The notes beneath the pieces were generated by a model. It had not been told where the DNA came from and did no database searches. It was given only the letters and a program-made list of their open reading frames with translations. This document shows, in pieces, positions 46,464 through 56,280 of a DNA stretch of 64,000 nt. Position 1 is the first letter of the stretch. The number at the start of each line of letters is the position of its first letter. Position numbers and translations under genes: made by a program. The stretch comes from Curtobacterium pusillum (lineage in GTDB: Bacteria; Actinomycetota; Actinomycetes; Actinomycetales; Microbacteriaceae): NCBI RefSeq assembly GCF_007680845.1, contig NZ_VEIY01000002.1, positions 206,357-270,356 on the forward strand, read 5' to 3'.

Positions 46464-46497
46464 AAGCGGGGCCGGACCCGAAGGCCCGACCCCGCTT
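46464..46497. terminator. Bidirectional terminator between the GNAT gene and tuf
   Basis: AAGCGGGG/CCCCGCTT (8 bp) extended by CGG/CCG after one mismatch, with A-rich and T-containing flanks. Serves both convergent genes. Confidence 0.75.
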
Positions 46498-46515
46498 GCA
46501 CGCAGGTAACCGGAG

Positions 46516-47703
46516 TTACTTGACGATCTCCTCGACCGTACCAGCGCCGACCGTGCGGCCACCCTCACGGATGGCGAAACGGAGGCCCGGCTCCATGGCG
46601 ATCGGCTGGATCAGCTCGACGGCCATCGAAACGGTGTCGCCGGGCATGACCATCTCGGTGCCCTCGGGCAGCGTGATGACACCGGTGACGTCGGTGGTGC
46701 GGAAGTAGAACTGCGGACGGTAGTTCGCGTAGAACGGGTTGTGACGCCCGCCCTCTTCCTTGGTCAGGATGTACGCGTTCGCCTTGAACTCGGTGTGCGG
46801 CGTGACCGAACCCGGCTTCACGACGACCTGGCCGCGCTCCACGTCCTCGCGCTTGAGGCCACGGATGAGCAGACCGGTGTTGTCACCAGCCTCGGCCTTG
46901 TCGAGCAGCTTGCGGAACATCTCGATGCCCGTGACCGTGGTCTTCTGCGTCGGGCGGATGCCGACGATCTCGACCTCGGAGTTGAGGTCGAGCGTGCCAC
47001 GCTCGACACGACCGGTGACGACGGTGCCACGACCGGTGATCGTGAAGACGTCCTCGATCGGCATCAGGAAGGGCTGGTCGGTGGCGCGCACCGGGTCCGG
47101 AACGGACTCGTCGACGGCGGCCATCAGGTCCTGGACGGACTTGACCCACTTCTCGTCGCCCTCGAGCGCCTTGAGCGCCGAGACCTGCACGACGGGGGCG
47201 TCCTCGTCGAACTCCTGCGAGCCGAGCAGCTCGCGGACCTCGAGCTCGACGAGCTCCAGGATCTCCTCGTCGTCCACCATGTCGGACTTGTTCAGCGCGA
47301 CGACGATGTACGGCACGCCGACCTGGCGGGCGAGCAGCACGTGCTCACGCGTCTGGGGCATCGGGCCGTCGGTGGCGGCGACCACGAGGATCGCGCCGTC
47401 CATCTGTGCCGCACCCGTGATCATGTTCTTCACGTAGTCAGCGTGACCAGGAGCGTCGACGTGCGCGTAGTGGCGCTTCTCGGTCTGGTACTCGACGTGC
47501 GAGATGTTGATCGTGATGCCGCGCTCGCGCTCTTCGGGAGCGTTGTCGATCTGCGCGAAGTCACGGGCCTCGTTGAGGTCCGGGTACTGGTCGTGCAGAA
47601 CCTTGGTGATCGCCGCCGTGAGCGTGGTCTTGCCGTGGTCGACGTGACCGATGGTTCCGATGTTGACGTGCGGCTTGGTGCGCTCGAACTTGGCCTTGGC
47701 CAC
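46516..47703 (-). CDS. tuf: Elongation factor Tu
   Basis: Delivers aminoacyl-tRNA. The 395 residues contain G1 [15 protein letters not shown]2 RGITIN, G3 DAPGH, and G4 NKSD, and end EEIVK. GTG start with a perfect GGAGG nine bases before. Only one tuf copy lies in the window. On the minus strand a TACAGT hexamer at 47788-47793 in the fusA-tuf gap could be an internal -10 but lacks a matching -35. Confidence 0.99.
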   Translation of the reverse strand: MAKAKFERTKPHVNIGTIGHVDHGKTTLTAAITKVLHDQYPDLNEARDFAQIDNAPEERERGITINISHVEYQTEKRHYAHVDAPGHADYVKNMITGAAQMDGAILVVAATDGPMPQTREHVLLARQVGVPYIVVALNKSDMVDDEEILELVELEVRELLGSQEFDEDAPVVQVSALKALEGDEKWVKSVQDLMAAVDESVPDPVRATDQPFLMPIEDVFTITGRGTVVTGRVERGTLDLNSEVEIVGIRPTQKTTVTGIEMFRKLLDKAEAGDNTGLLIRGLKREDVERGQVVVKPGSVTPHTEFKANAYILTKEEGGRHNPFYANYRPQFYFRTTDVTGVITLPEGTEMVMPGDTVSMAVELIQPIAMEPGLRFAIREGGRTVGAGTVEEIVK

Positions 47704-47849
47704 TGGGGTCCTCCTCAGGACTGAAGAAGCGACACCCCCGGCCGGCCCTTTGTGGGCACGGATCGTTGGTGCGCGGTGTGTGTCTTTACTGTACTTGGTG
47801 GCGAGGGGCCCGTCGCCGGGCGCCCCCGCCTGTGGAGAACGCCGGAGCG

Positions 47850-49967
47850 TTACTCCCCGGTGTTCTTCGCGATGATCTCCTCGGCGACCTTGGCCGGGAC
47901 CTGGCTGTAGGTCTCGAAGGTCATCGAGTAGACGGCACGACCGGAGGTCTTCGAACGAAGGTCACCGACGTAGCCGAACATCTCGGACAGCGGCACGCTC
48001 GCGCGGACCACCTTGACGCCCGAGGCGTCCTCCATCGAGGCGATCTGGCCACGACGGGAGTTGAGGTCACCGATGACGTCGCCCATGTACTCCTCCGGAG
48101 TACGGACCTCGACGGCCATGATCGGCTCGAGGATGGCGGGACCGGCCTTGCGGGCCGCTTCCTTGTAGGCGATGGAACCGGCGATCTTGAACGCCATCTC
48201 GGACGAGTCGACGTCGTGCGCCGCACCGTCCTTGAGGGTGGCGCGGACGCCGACGGTCGGGTACCCGGCGAGGATGCCGACCTGCATGGCGTCCTGGATA
48301 CCGGCGTCGACCGACGGGATGTACTCGCGCGGGACACGGCCACCCGAGGTCGCGTTGACGAACTCGTAGACCTTCTCGCTCGTGACCTCCATCGGCTCGA
48401 GCGCGATCTGCACCTTCGCGAACTGACCGGAGCCACCGGTCTGCTTCTTGTGGGTGTAGTCGTAGCGCTCGACGACCTTGGTCAGCGTCTCGCGGTAGGC
48501 CACCTGGGGCTTGCCGACGCTGGCCTCGACGTGGAACTCGCGCTTCATCCGGTCGACGAGGATGTCGAGGTGGAGCTCGCCCATGCCCTTGATCGTCGTC
48601 TGACCGGTCTCGGCGTTGAGCTCGACGCGGAACGTCGGGTCCTCTTCGGCGAGCTTCTGGATGGCCGTGGAGAGCTTCTCCTGGTCGGCCTTCGTGTTCG
48701 GCTCGATCGCGACCTCGATCACGGGCTCCGGGAAGGTCATCGACTCGAGGACGACCGGGTTCTGCGGGTCGCAGAGGGTGTCGCCCGTGGTCGTGTCCTT
48801 GAGACCGATGACCGCGTAGATGTGCCCGGCGGTCACGTTGCCGACCGGGTTCTCCTTGTTGGAGTGCATCTGGAAGATCTTGCCGATGCGCTCCTTCTTG
48901 CCCTTGGTCGAGTTGATGACCTGTGCACCGGACTCGATGGAGCCGGAGTACACGCGAACGTAGGTGAGGCGACCGAAGAACGGGTGCACCGCGACCTTGA
49001 ACGCGAGGGCGGAGAACGGCTCGGAGGCATCCGGCTTGCGGATGATCTCCTTCTCTTCGTCCTTGACGTCGTGGCCGATCATCGGCGGCACGTCGAGCGG
49101 GGACGGGAGGTAGTCGACGACCGCGTCGAGCATCGGCTGGACGCCGCGGTTCTTGAACGCGGAGCCGCAGAGGATCGGGTAGAGCGTGCTGCTCACCGTG
49201 AGGGCACGGATCGCGGCCTTGATCTCGGCGACCGAGAAGTCGGTGTCACCGTCGAGGTAGCGCTCCATGAGGACGTCGTCCGCCTCGGCCACGCGCTCGA
49301 TGAGCTTCTCGCGGTACTCGGCGGCACGGTCGGCCAGGTCGGCCGGGATCTCCTCGATGGTGTACTTCGCACCCATCTCGACGTCACCCTTGGCGTCGCC
49401 GCGCCAGGTCAGTGCACGCATCTCGACCAGGTCGACGACGCCCTCGAAGGAGCTCTCGGAACCGATCGGCAGCTGGAGCACGAGGGGCTCGGCGCCGAGG
49501 CGGTTCACGATGGTGTCGACCGTGTAGTAGAAGTCCGCGCCGAGCTTGTCCATCTTGTTGACGAAGCAGATGCGGGGGACGTCGTACTTGTCCGCCTGAC
49601 GCCAGACGGTCTCGGACTGGGGCTCGACGCCCTCCTTGCCGTCGAAGACGGCGACCGCACCGTCGAGGACGCGGAGCGAGCGCTCCACCTCGACCGTGAA
49701 GTCCACGTGACCGGGAGTGTCGATGATGTTGATCTGGTTGTTGTCCCAGAAGCAGGTCGTCGCGGCCGACGTGATCGTGATGCCGCGCTCCTGCTCCTGC
49801 GCCATCCAGTCCATCGTCGCGGCGCCGTCGTGGACCTCACCGATCTTGTGCGTGATGCCCGTGTAGAACAGGATGCGCTCGGTCGTCGTGGTCTTGCCGG
49901 CATCGATGTGCGCCATGATGCCGATGTTGCGGACCTTGTTCAGGTCGGTGAGCACGTCCTGTGCCAC
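47850..49967 (-). CDS. fusA: Elongation factor G
   Basis: Translocase GTPase, 705 residues. G1 [20 protein letters not shown]2 [19 protein letters not shown] and NKMD are intact, and the order of domains II-V is normal. GTG start, GGAGG five to six bases before. It is separated from rpsG by 87 bp holding a strong hairpin, so fusA-tuf dosage may differ from rpsL-rpsG. Confidence 0.99.
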   Translation of the reverse strand: MAQDVLTDLNKVRNIGIMAHIDAGKTTTTERILFYTGITHKIGEVHDGAATMDWMAQEQERGITITSAATTCFWDNNQINIIDTPGHVDFTVEVERSLRVLDGAVAVFDGKEGVEPQSETVWRQADKYDVPRICFVNKMDKLGADFYYTVDTIVNRLGAEPLVLQLPIGSESSFEGVVDLVEMRALTWRGDAKGDVEMGAKYTIEEIPADLADRAAEYREKLIERVAEADDVLMERYLDGDTDFSVAEIKAAIRALTVSSTLYPILCGSAFKNRGVQPMLDAVVDYLPSPLDVPPMIGHDVKDEEKEIIRKPDASEPFSALAFKVAVHPFFGRLTYVRVYSGSIESGAQVINSTKGKKERIGKIFQMHSNKENPVGNVTAGHIYAVIGLKDTTTGDTLCDPQNPVVLESMTFPEPVIEVAIEPNTKADQEKLSTAIQKLAEEDPTFRVELNAETGQTTIKGMGELHLDILVDRMKREFHVEASVGKPQVAYRETLTKVVERYDYTHKKQTGGSGQFAKVQIALEPMEVTSEKVYEFVNATSGGRVPREYIPSVDAGIQDAMQVGILAGYPTVGVRATLKDGAAHDVDSSEMAFKIAGSIAYKEAARKAGPAILEPIMAVEVRTPEEYMGDVIGDLNSRRGQIASMEDASGVKVVRASVPLSEMFGYVGDLRSKTSGRAVYSMTFETYSQVPAKVAEEIIAKNTGE

Positions 49968-50003
49968 AGGTTCCTCCGGAAGAGTTGTAGGAGAGGTTGG
50001 CGT

Positions 50004-50046
50004 CCGTCCGGGCGCCAGCGGTTCATGACCACCGGCGCCCGGACGG
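50004..50046 (-). terminator. Hairpin between rpsG and fusA
   Basis: A 13-bp perfect stem (CCGTCCGGGCGCC with its complement) plus a short inner GGT/ACC pair, 8 bp past the rpsG stop. Candidate attenuator or mRNA-processing/stability element inside the str operon. Confidence 0.6.
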
Positions 50047-50054
50047 TGCCGGGA

Positions 50055-50525
50055 CTACCAGCGGTAGTGGGCGAAGGCCTTGTTCGACTCGGCCATCTTG
50101 TGCGTGTCTTCACGGCGCTTGACCGCGGCGCCGAGACCGTTCGACGCGTCGAGGATCTCGTTCATGAGACGCTCGGTCATCGTCTTCTCGCGACGGGCCT
50201 TGGCGTACGAGGTCAGCCAGCGGAGCGCGAGGGTGTTCGCGCGGTGCGGCTTGACCTCGACCGGGACCTGGTAGGTCGAGCCACCGACGCGGCGGCTGCG
50301 GACCTCGAGGGTCGGACGGACGTTGTCGAGCGCCTTCTTGAGCGTCGCGACGGCGTCCTGCTGGTTCTTGGCGGAAACGCCTTCGAGTGCGTCGTAGACG
50401 ATGCGCTCGGCGAGGCCCTTCTTGCCGTCCAGCAGGATCTTGTTCACGAGCTGGGAGACGATCGGCGCGCCGTAGACCGGGTCTGCGACGACGGGACGCT
50501 TGGGGGCGGGACCCTTACGAGGCAT
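50055..50525 (-). CDS. rpsG: 30S ribosomal protein S7
   Basis: The 156 residues start [19 protein letters not shown] and contain VELKPHRA-type [25 protein letters not shown]. Four bp after rpsL. In E. coli S7 represses its own operon; no matching structure is recognised here. Confidence 0.98.
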   Translation of the reverse strand: MPRKGPAPKRPVVADPVYGAPIVSQLVNKILLDGKKGLAERIVYDALEGVSAKNQQDAVATLKKALDNVRPTLEVRSRRVGGSTYQVPVEVKPHRANTLALRWLTSYAKARREKTMTERLMNEILDASNGLGAAVKRREDTHKMAESNKAFAHYRW

Positions 50526-50529
50526 TGGC

Positions 50530-50898
50530 TCAACCCTTCTTCGCGCCGTAGCGGCTACGCGCCTGCTTACGGTTCTTCACGGCCTGCGTGTCGAGCGCGC
50601 CGCGGATGATCTTGTAGCGGACACCGGGGAGGTCCTTCACACGACCGCCGCGCACGAGCACCATCGAGTGCTCCTGGAGGTTGTGGCCCTCACCGGGGAT
50701 GTAGGCCGTGACCTCGGTACCGTTCGAGAGCTTCACACGAGCGACCTTGCGCAGGGCGGAGTTCGGCTTCTTCGGGGTGGTGGTGTAGACGCGGGTGCAC
50801 ACACCACGCTGCTGGGGGTTCGCCTTCAGGGCGGGCGCCTTGGTCTTGGTGACCTTCGGCGAACGACCCTTGCGAACGAGCTGCTGAATAGTAGGCAA
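50530..50898 (-). CDS. rpsL: 30S ribosomal protein S12
   Basis: The start is TTG at 50896-50898, six bases after AGGAGA, giving 122 residues ([19 protein letters not shown]); the frame is open further upstream but without homology. Streptomycin-relevant regions [19 protein letters not shown] and [17 protein letters not shown] are wild type, so the sequence predicts streptomycin sensitivity at this locus (inference). First gene of the str operon. Confidence 0.98.
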   Translation of the reverse strand: MPTIQQLVRKGRSPKVTKTKAPALKANPQQRGVCTRVYTTTPKKPNSALRKVARVKLSNGTEVTAYIPGEGHNLQEHSMVLVRGGRVKDLPGVRYKIIRGALDTQAVKNRKQARSRYGAKKG

Positions 50899-51057
50899 CT
50901 GTTCTCCTGGTCCTGCTCGTGTTCTCTGGCCGACGCGGACCGCCGGCTTCCTCATCCCACGCTGATCACCGCCTGACGGCGAGTGGTGAGTGGGGGATGG
51001 AGGCCGGTCGACCGTCGGTCGGACCGGCTCTTTCGGGCGCGCACGAGGGCGCACACC
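50899..51057 (-). promoter_or_regulatory. str operon leader with hairpins
   Basis: About 160 nt lie between the predicted transcription start and rpsL. A hairpin of 11 bp with one bulged base (51003-51028, GCCGGTC/GACCGGC outer pair) and a second weaker one near 50965-50990 could give leader control. No protein gene is seen between rpsL and the next gene at 51255. Confidence 0.4.
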
Positions 51058-51063
51058 CGGAAG

Positions 51064-51092
51064 AGACTACCTGCGTCACACGGCGAAATCAA
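51064..51092 (-). promoter_or_regulatory. Promoter of the str operon
   Basis: On the minus strand TTGATT (51087-51092) and TAGTCT (51064-51069) are separated by exactly 17 nt; both hexamers are close to consensus and lie in the only AT-rich patch of this gap. Confidence 0.75.
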
Positions 51093-51107
51093 TCCGGGCG
51101 CGTCGCC

Positions 51108-51216
51108 CTGGAGGCGCGTGCCGACCGCCCTGGGCGAACACGCGCCCGGTGGGTGGTCGCGTTCGGCGCGGGGCGCACCGCCGGGCCAGTCCTGCGGAGC
51201 CGCGCCGCGCCTCCAG
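51108..51216 (-). terminator. Wide GGAGGCGCG-family inverted repeat
   Basis: Eleven-bp arms CTGGAGGCGCG (51108-51118) and complement (51206-51216) flank 87 nt. It lies just past the stop of the membrane protein gene at 51255. The loop is too long for a standard terminator, so the role is uncertain. Confidence 0.4.
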
Positions 51217-51254
51217 ACCGGCCGTGGACCGTACCGGTGCGGACGCGAGCCGGG

Positions 51255-52391
51255 TCAGGAACCGGTGTCCGAGGAGCCGTTGCCGACCGCTGAGCGGAAC
51301 TGCGCGCCCGCGTCGGTGAACCCGGTGACGTACCCGCTCGCGTTGACGTTGATCGGACCGGCCGAGGCCGTCCCGACGCCGCCTGGTCCGGAGATGTCGG
51401 CCGTGAAGGTCGCGCTGCCGGGCGTCGTCGTCGTGACCAGCCAGCCGTTCGACAGCCAGTCGCCCACCGCGACCGAGGGGCGGGCGTCGAGCGTCCACTT
51501 CTGGTTCGTGTAGGTGTACGAGGAGTCCTGCCCGTAGGCGTAGAAGCTGCAGCCCGCCGGCTCGGCGTCGGTCGACGCGATGCAGCCGTCCACCCACGCG
51601 TCCACCGCGCCCTTCGCGGACTGCTCCCCCGCGGCGGTGAGCTTCGTCGTCATCGACACCGGGCTCGAGGCCGAGCCGCCGAACCCGGCCACCGTCGCCG
51701 TCGTCGCGTCCGCCGAGTACCACTTGCCGCCGTCCACCGCGACGTCGTACGTGCCGGGGAGCGCCGTGAGCGTGACCGTGCCGTCCTTCGAGGTGGTCGT
51801 CGACTGCCCGCCGACCTCCACCGTCGCGCCGGCCGGACCGCGCACGCTGACGTCGACCGCACCGAGTCGGGGTGCCTCGAGCTCCCACACCGGGAACACG
51901 CCCCAGTCGGTGCCCGTCTTGTCGAGCGTGAACGTCGAGGAGACGTCGCGCCCGCCCTGGCGCAGGTACGCCGTCACCGTCGCGGTGTCGCCGTCGTCGC
52001 GGGTGGCCGCGATGCGGTACCCCGTGACCCGGCTGGTCGCCTTGGCGTACGCGGCGTCCGTCAGCAGCACGTCGTCCTTGTCGTGGTCGATGCCGGCGGA
52101 CTCCAAGGCTGCGTCGACGCGTCCGGCCGTCAGGTCGTCGAGGAACGCGCGCACCGGGCGGTCGGCGGAGTGCGAGGCCGTCCCGACCGAGTACCCGACC
52201 ACGCCCGCGACGAGCAGCAGCACGACCGCCGCACCGCCCGCGATGATCCCGACGAGGGCGCCGCGGCGGAGCTTCTTCCGCGGAGCCGCCGGTGCCGCGG
52301 CGCCCGTCGTCGCGGGAGCCCCGCGCTCCCCGCTGATCGAGTCGACGTCGGGGACGGACCCCCACCCGTCGGCCTGGTGCTGCTCGGTCAT
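51255..52391 (-). CDS. Membrane-anchored protein with extracellular beta-rich domains
   Basis: Function not recognised. From ATG 52389-52391 (GGGGGACC before it) it has 378 residues. The cytoplasmic N-terminus (about 1-44) is polar and ends in APRKKLRRG. One membrane helix follows (ALVGIIAGGAAVVLLLVAGVVGYSVG, about 45-70). The outside part has an NTF2/DUF4878-like stretch (PVRAFLDDLTAGRVDAALESAG), a PEGA-like segment (VSVRGPAGATVEVGGQ, then ALPGTYDVAVDGGKWY) and a C-terminal region with two Cys (DGCIASTDAEPAGCSFYAY) that may pair. The tail is Ser/Gly-rich. Alone between the str promoter and a four-helix membrane protein. Confidence 0.75.
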   Translation of the reverse strand: MTEQHQADGWGSVPDVDSISGERGAPATTGAAAPAAPRKKLRRGALVGIIAGGAAVVLLLVAGVVGYSVGTASHSADRPVRAFLDDLTAGRVDAALESAGIDHDKDDVLLTDAAYAKATSRVTGYRIAATRDDGDTATVTAYLRQGGRDVSSTFTLDKTGTDWGVFPVWELEAPRLGAVDVSVRGPAGATVEVGGQSTTTSKDGTVTLTALPGTYDVAVDGGKWYSADATTATVAGFGGSASSPVSMTTKLTAAGEQSAKGAVDAWVDGCIASTDAEPAGCSFYAYGQDSSYTYTNQKWTLDARPSVAVGDWLSNGWLVTTTTPGSATFTADISGPGGVGTASAGPINVNASGYVTGFTDAGAQFRSAVGNGSSDTGS

Positions 52392-52426
52392 CGGTCCCCC
52401 GTCGTCCTGTGGTGCTCCCGGAAACA

Positions 52427-52885
52427 CTACCGCCGGACACCGTCGTCGCCGGGTGCGGACGGCACCTGTGGAGACTTCGCCTGGTGCCGCGCCGCCGCGA
52501 TCCCGCCGACCACGCAGAGCAGTGCGACGACCACCGAGCCCACCACGAACGGACCGAGCGCGTACCCGGCCGGGAACACCACGAGCTCCGTCAGGTCGGA
52601 GCGGACCAGGCTGTAGCCGACCGACCCCACGCCGAGCATCACCAGGTAGGCGGTCGCCGCGGCGACGAGGCCCGTGACGCCGGGGTTGCCCTCGCGGGCG
52701 CCGACTGCGGTCGCGAGGAACACGACGACCGCTCCGCCGAGCACCATCGCGGGGCCCAGGTAGGGGGTCGCGTCGGGCTGGGAGATGACCTCGACGTCGG
52801 CGAGCAGGGCCTCGAAGCCCGTCACGGCGATGACGAGCGCGATGAAGAGGATCGACGTCATCGTCGCGATCAACCACCGGGACAT
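52427..52885 (-). CDS. Small four-helix membrane protein, unknown function
   Basis: The 152 residues have four hydrophobic segments: LIATMTSILFIALVIAVTG, LGPAMVLGGAVVVFLATAVG, GLVAAATAYLVMLGVGSVGY and LGPFVVGSVVVALLCVVGGI. The C-terminus is short and polar (HQAKSPQVPSAPGDDGVRR). The ATG at 52883-52885 is used because the helices begin right after it; the frame stays open upstream through Arg-rich shadow sequence. No family recognised with confidence. It lies 35 bp before the ATG of the following membrane-anchored protein, so they may be co-transcribed. Confidence 0.65.
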   Translation of the reverse strand: MSRWLIATMTSILFIALVIAVTGFEALLADVEVISQPDATPYLGPAMVLGGAVVVFLATAVGAREGNPGVTGLVAAATAYLVMLGVGSVGYSLVRSDLTELVVFPAGYALGPFVVGSVVVALLCVVGGIAAARHQAKSPQVPSAPGDDGVRR

Positions 52886-52908
52886 GCGGTGATCGTATCG
52901 CTGGGCGC

Positions 52909-53538
52909 TCAGGCGGGGGTCGAGTCGGCGTGGTGCGGCTGGTCGGCGTGGGTCGCCTGGTCGGCCTGGCCCGCGTGGCTCGCCTGGTCGGCATGGGTCG
53001 CCGGGTCGGCTTGGCTCGCCTGGTCGGCCTGCTCTCGGGCTGCCGCCACCAGTGCGAGGGCGATGGTCGCGGTGATCACCGGGATGGACTCGGTCATCGG
53101 AGCGGCCGCCGTGGGTGCACCGGAGACCGACTGGAGGCGCGGGGCTGCGTCCGACTGTTCGGTCGCCTCCGGCCCGGTCGGCTCCGGCTCGTGGTCGCGC
53201 AGTGCTGGACCGATCACCGGGAGGACCGCCGTGGTCGCCGCCGGCTCGGTGTGGAGCACCGGCTGCACCGTCGCCGGGCCGCCCCGTCGCTCGGCCCGAC
53301 GGGCCTTCGCCATCCGGACGAGCACGACCACCGCGACGATTGCCCAGATGCCGTTCACGATGGTCGACGGGATCGCGTGGTGCGCTGCGACGTTGATCGC
53401 GACGGCCAGGCCGCCGACGAGGTTGAAGAGCTGGTACAGCGGGCCGTTCGGGAGCTTGCCCATCGAGAAGAGCAGGTAACCAGCGAGGACGGTCACGGCT
53501 CCGATCCAGCCGAGGAACTCCACGATTCCAGACAACAC
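52909..53538 (-). CDS. CBU_0592-like membrane protein with Gln/Ala/His repeat tail
   Basis: The 209 residues start at GTG 53536-53538 (GGAG seven bases before). The N-terminal ~75 residues hold three hydrophobic helices, IVEFLGWIGAVTVLAGYLLFS, QLFNLVGGLAVAINVAAHH and IVNGIWAIVAVVVLVRM, matching a small domain seen in CBU_0592-type proteins. The middle is polar. A further hydrophobic stretch (SIPVITATIALALVAAA) precedes a C-terminal tail of imperfect QADQASHAD/QATHAD units. Function unknown. Located between the pil-operon terminator and the four-helix protein. Confidence 0.7.
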   Translation of the reverse strand: MLSGIVEFLGWIGAVTVLAGYLLFSMGKLPNGPLYQLFNLVGGLAVAINVAAHHAIPSTIVNGIWAIVAVVVLVRMAKARRAERRGGPATVQPVLHTEPAATTAVLPVIGPALRDHEPEPTGPEATEQSDAAPRLQSVSGAPTAAAPMTESIPVITATIALALVAAAREQADQASQADPATHADQASHAGQADQATHADQPHHADSTPA

Positions 53539-53549
53539 GCGCGACTCCG

Positions 53550-53574
53550 GGCACGACGAGAACGGCCGGTTTCG
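53550..53574 (-). terminator. Terminator of the pilus operon
   Basis: A 10-bp perfect stem (GAACGGCCGG with its complement) and a 5-nt loop TTTCG, 123 bp past the pilO stop and just before the next gene start. Confidence 0.6.
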
Positions 53575-53697
53575 CCGGCCGTTCGAGAGGGGGACGAGCT
53601 GCCGCGGGTGCGGGCTCGTGAGCATCGTAGGCACACCGGCGGGTGCCGGGGAAGTGGGGGCGGCGTGGCGCGGTGCGCCCCGTTCGGGAGGGAGTCG

Positions 53698-54420
53698 TCA
53701 GCCCTTCGAGGCCGATTGCTCCGCCTGCGTCGCGGACACGTCCTGCAGCACGTAGATGAAGCCACTCAGCGTCCATGTCGTCGGCCCGGCGGTGGTTCCG
53801 GTGTCGGAGCCGGTGGAGGACGAGGAGGACGACACGATCGACGAGACGAGGAACAGGCGCTTCCCGTTCTGCACCGCCTTCATGTACGTGATCGCCTGCT
53901 CGAACGAGCCCTTCACGCCGACCGAGACCGGCACCGCCGAGAAGTTCGCGCTCGTGATCGCTGGGTTCGTCCTCGCTGCCGGTGCAGACGGCGTGCTCGG
54001 GCTCGCCGACGGGCTCGGCGTCGCAGTGGCGGACGGGCTCGACGACGACGTGCTCTCCGTGGCGCTCTGCGGGGGCGTGTACGCCTGCGCGTCCGAAGTC
54101 GTCAGGGACGAGATGGTCACCCCGCTCGCCCCGGCGAAGTCGTAGAGCTCCTTGTAGAAGGCCGACTGGTCCAACGACGACGGGATCGATCCCTCGAGCA
54201 CCGCGAGCTGGGCCTTCTGCTGTGGGAGCGACTCGTTCTCCTCCCGCAGCTGGGCGATGCGGCGCTGCGCGGTCGCGTTGTTCGCCTCAGCGGTCGCACG
54301 CTGCTCGTCGCTGCTGTGCGCGCTCGCGAGCTGCGGCTGGACACCGAGGAACAGGCCACCGAGCGCGACGAGCACGCTGGACATGACCGCGACGAGCAGC
54401 AGGAGACGGTTGCGCGACAC
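53698..54420 (-). CDS. pilO: Type IV pilus assembly protein PilO-like
   Basis: Inner-membrane scaffold of the pilus. GTG 54418-54420 gives 240 residues; the pilN stop lies one base before it. One N-terminal membrane helix (LLLLVAVMSSVLVALGGLFLG), then a coiled coil (about 30-65, DEQRATAEANNATAQRRIAQLREENESLP partly), then a ferredoxin-like PilO domain (FSAVPVSVGVKGSFEQAITYMKAVQNGKRLFLVSSI) interrupted by a Ser/Thr/Pro-rich disordered insert of about 45 residues. Last gene of the operon. The name rests on topology and its place after pilM-pilN. Confidence 0.8.
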   Translation of the reverse strand: MSRNRLLLLVAVMSSVLVALGGLFLGVQPQLASAHSSDEQRATAEANNATAQRRIAQLREENESLPQQKAQLAVLEGSIPSSLDQSAFYKELYDFAGASGVTISSLTTSDAQAYTPPQSATESTSSSSPSATATPSPSASPSTPSAPAARTNPAITSANFSAVPVSVGVKGSFEQAITYMKAVQNGKRLFLVSSIVSSSSSSTGSDTGTTAGPTTWTLSGFIYVLQDVSATQAEQSASKG

Positions 54421-54421
54421 G

Positions 54422-55210
54422 TCAGTTCTCCTTCTTGGCTGCGTACTTGCCGTCGTACGCATCGGTGTTCAGGTGGATGGTGAGGTTCGTCGTGTAGCCG
54501 CCCGTCTCGTCAGCACCGAGGGTCACGGAGTTGGCGTTCGCGTCGACGAACCCGGGCACCTTCGCGAGGGATGTGATCCAGACGGGGATCGTGGGCAGTT
54601 CGGTGCTCGACGCGGTGACGGTCACGGTCGCCACGCGGGCGCCCTGGAGCGGAGCGGTCGCCTGCATGAACGACTGCAGGGGGGTCGCGCTGTCGATCTG
54701 CACGCCGGTGATGGTCACGCCTGCCGGCAGCGAGGCCTGGATGCGTTCCAGGGTCGTTCCCCAGTCGATCTCCGTGGATCCGCCCACCTCTCGACCCGCT
54801 TCGATCAGGGCGGCCTGCGCCTGGACCTGCTTGACCTCGGCGAAGCTCTGCTCCTGCTTGAGCAGCCCGACCGTCTGGTCCTGCGTCGCGCTGAGGTCCG
54901 AAGCGGCCTCGATCGAGGTCTTGTAGGCGGCTCCCGTGCCGAGCACTGCGACGAGGGCCACGAGGACCACGACCAACCACGCGCGCCGCACGACGGCGCG
55001 CTGCTTCCGGTCGACGTGGACTTCGCCGGGCAGGAGGTCCACCCGGGGCTCGTAGCCGACGATCGGGGCGCTCCGCTGGTCGCTCTTCGTGGGGACGCGG
55101 CCGGCTCGTCCGGCGGCGGGCGGTCGAGCCGCTGCCTTCTTCGTCGCCCCGACGCCGCCGAACAGCGCTCGTCGGCGTCCGTTCGTGACCTCGGTCTCCG
55201 CGCCGCTCAT
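54422..55210 (-). CDS. pilN: Type IV pilus assembly protein PilN-like
   Basis: The 262 residues include a cytoplasmic N-terminus of about 80 residues (longer than in proteobacteria). It contains PRVDLLPGEVH, the counterpart of the INLLP motif that inserts into PilM. A membrane helix (AWLVVVLVALVAVLGTGAAY) and a coiled coil (SDLSATQDQTVGLLKQEQSFAEV) follow. The periplasm-equivalent fimbrial-assembly domain has VSSLPAGVTITGVQ-type ASLPAGVTITGVQIDSAT. Overlaps pilM by 4 bp. Confidence 0.86.
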   Translation of the reverse strand: MSGAETEVTNGRRRALFGGVGATKKAAARPPAAGRAGRVPTKSDQRSAPIVGYEPRVDLLPGEVHVDRKQRAVVRRAWLVVVLVALVAVLGTGAAYKTSIEAASDLSATQDQTVGLLKQEQSFAEVKQVQAQAALIEAGREVGGSTEIDWGTTLERIQASLPAGVTITGVQIDSATPLQSFMQATAPLQGARVATVTVTASSTELPTIPVWITSLAKVPGFVDANANSVTLGADETGGYTTNLTIHLNTDAYDGKYAAKKEN

Positions 55211-56259
55211 GCTGCTCTCCTGCCCACTGCGAGTCCGTACGCGACCGTGATGGACGAGCCTCGGTTCGCGATGTCCGCAGCGCTGATGGACTTCGTACGG
55301 GACACGCCGTCGAAGGCCGAGGCGATCGAGACCGGCACGCGCACAGCGTTGGCCAGGCCGGTCGCCAGGCCGCTGAGGTGCGCGCCGCCACCGGCGAGCA
55401 CGATCTCACGCACCGGTCGGTCCGGGTGCGTGTTCACGAAGTAGTTCACCGTGTTCCGGAGACTCGTGTAGAGCTCCTCGACCGACTCGCGCACAGCGGC
55501 GGCGGCACGGTGGTCGTCCGGCGTCTGCGCGGCTGCGCCGAGCCCGAGGTGCTGCTTGACCATCTCGGCCTCGTCGACCGAGATCTCGAGCTTCGACGAG
55601 AGGGCCTTCGTCACGTCGTTCCCACCGGTCGGGATGATGCGCACGAACTGTGGGATCCCGTCCGAGAGGATCACCACCGAGGTCGTCTCCGCCCCGAGGT
55701 CCACGACCGAGATCGTCCCTGCGCCGGCGGAGCGGGTCCCCAGGACCCGGCTGAGCGCGAAGGGGATGAGGTCGACGCCGGCGGGGTTGAGCCCCGCGAG
55801 CTGCACGGCCTTGACGTTGTTCAGGACTGCGTCCTTCACGGCCGCGACCAGGAGGCCGTGGAGGACGGGTGCACCGTCCTGGACGCCTTCGGACGTCGGG
55901 TAGAAGTCGAGGATCGCGTCGCCGACCGGCACCGGGAGCATGTCCTGGACCTGGAACGGCAGAGACTCCCGGACCTGGGCGAGCGGAGCACGAGGCACCG
56001 TGAGGTCGCGGGAGAGGACGCGTTGGTTGCCCATGCCGAGCACGACGTCGCGCGAGCGGAACTTCCCGAACGACCAGAGCTGCTTGATCGCACCAGCGAC
56101 GGTGTTCGGCTCGAGGACCTCGCCTCGCGACACGGACTCGTCCGGGGTGGGGACCTCGGCGAAGCGGACGACGACCGGACGGGCCTTGTCGGCGTCAGCG
56201 ACCTCGACGGCGCGGATGGACCGCGCCGTGATGTCGAGGCCGACGATGTTCTTTCCCAT
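55207..56259 (-). CDS. pilM: Type IV pilus assembly protein PilM (actin-like ATPase)
   Basis: Cytoplasmic actin/FtsA-like protein that binds the PilN tail. The 350 residues contain the first phosphate loop NIVGLDITARSIRAVEV, the second VVDLGAETTSVVILSDG, the adenosine region VLAGGGAHLSGLATGLA, and LPFQVQDMLPVPVGDAILDF, all typical of PilM. It starts 21 bp after pilD. Identification is firm. Confidence 0.93.
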   Translation of the reverse strand: MGKNIVGLDITARSIRAVEVADADKARPVVVRFAEVPTPDESVSRGEVLEPNTVAGAIKQLWSFGKFRSRDVVLGMGNQRVLSRDLTVPRAPLAQVRESLPFQVQDMLPVPVGDAILDFYPTSEGVQDGAPVLHGLLVAAVKDAVLNNVKAVQLAGLNPAGVDLIPFALSRVLGTRSAGAGTISVVDLGAETTSVVILSDGIPQFVRIIPTGGNDVTKALSSKLEISVDEAEMVKQHLGLGAAAQTPDDHRAAAAVRESVEELYTSLRNTVNYFVNTHPDRPVREIVLAGGGAHLSGLATGLANAVRVPVSIASAFDGVSRTKSISAADIANRGSSITVAYGLAVGRRAA

Positions 56260-56280
56260 GATGCCTGTTCCGTCCGTGCC

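Noticed and set aside
47766..50609. 947-codon plus-strand open frame over fusA and rpsG
   Set aside because: Asp/Leu/Arg-rich antisense shadow of EF-G and S7; no homology-like motifs.
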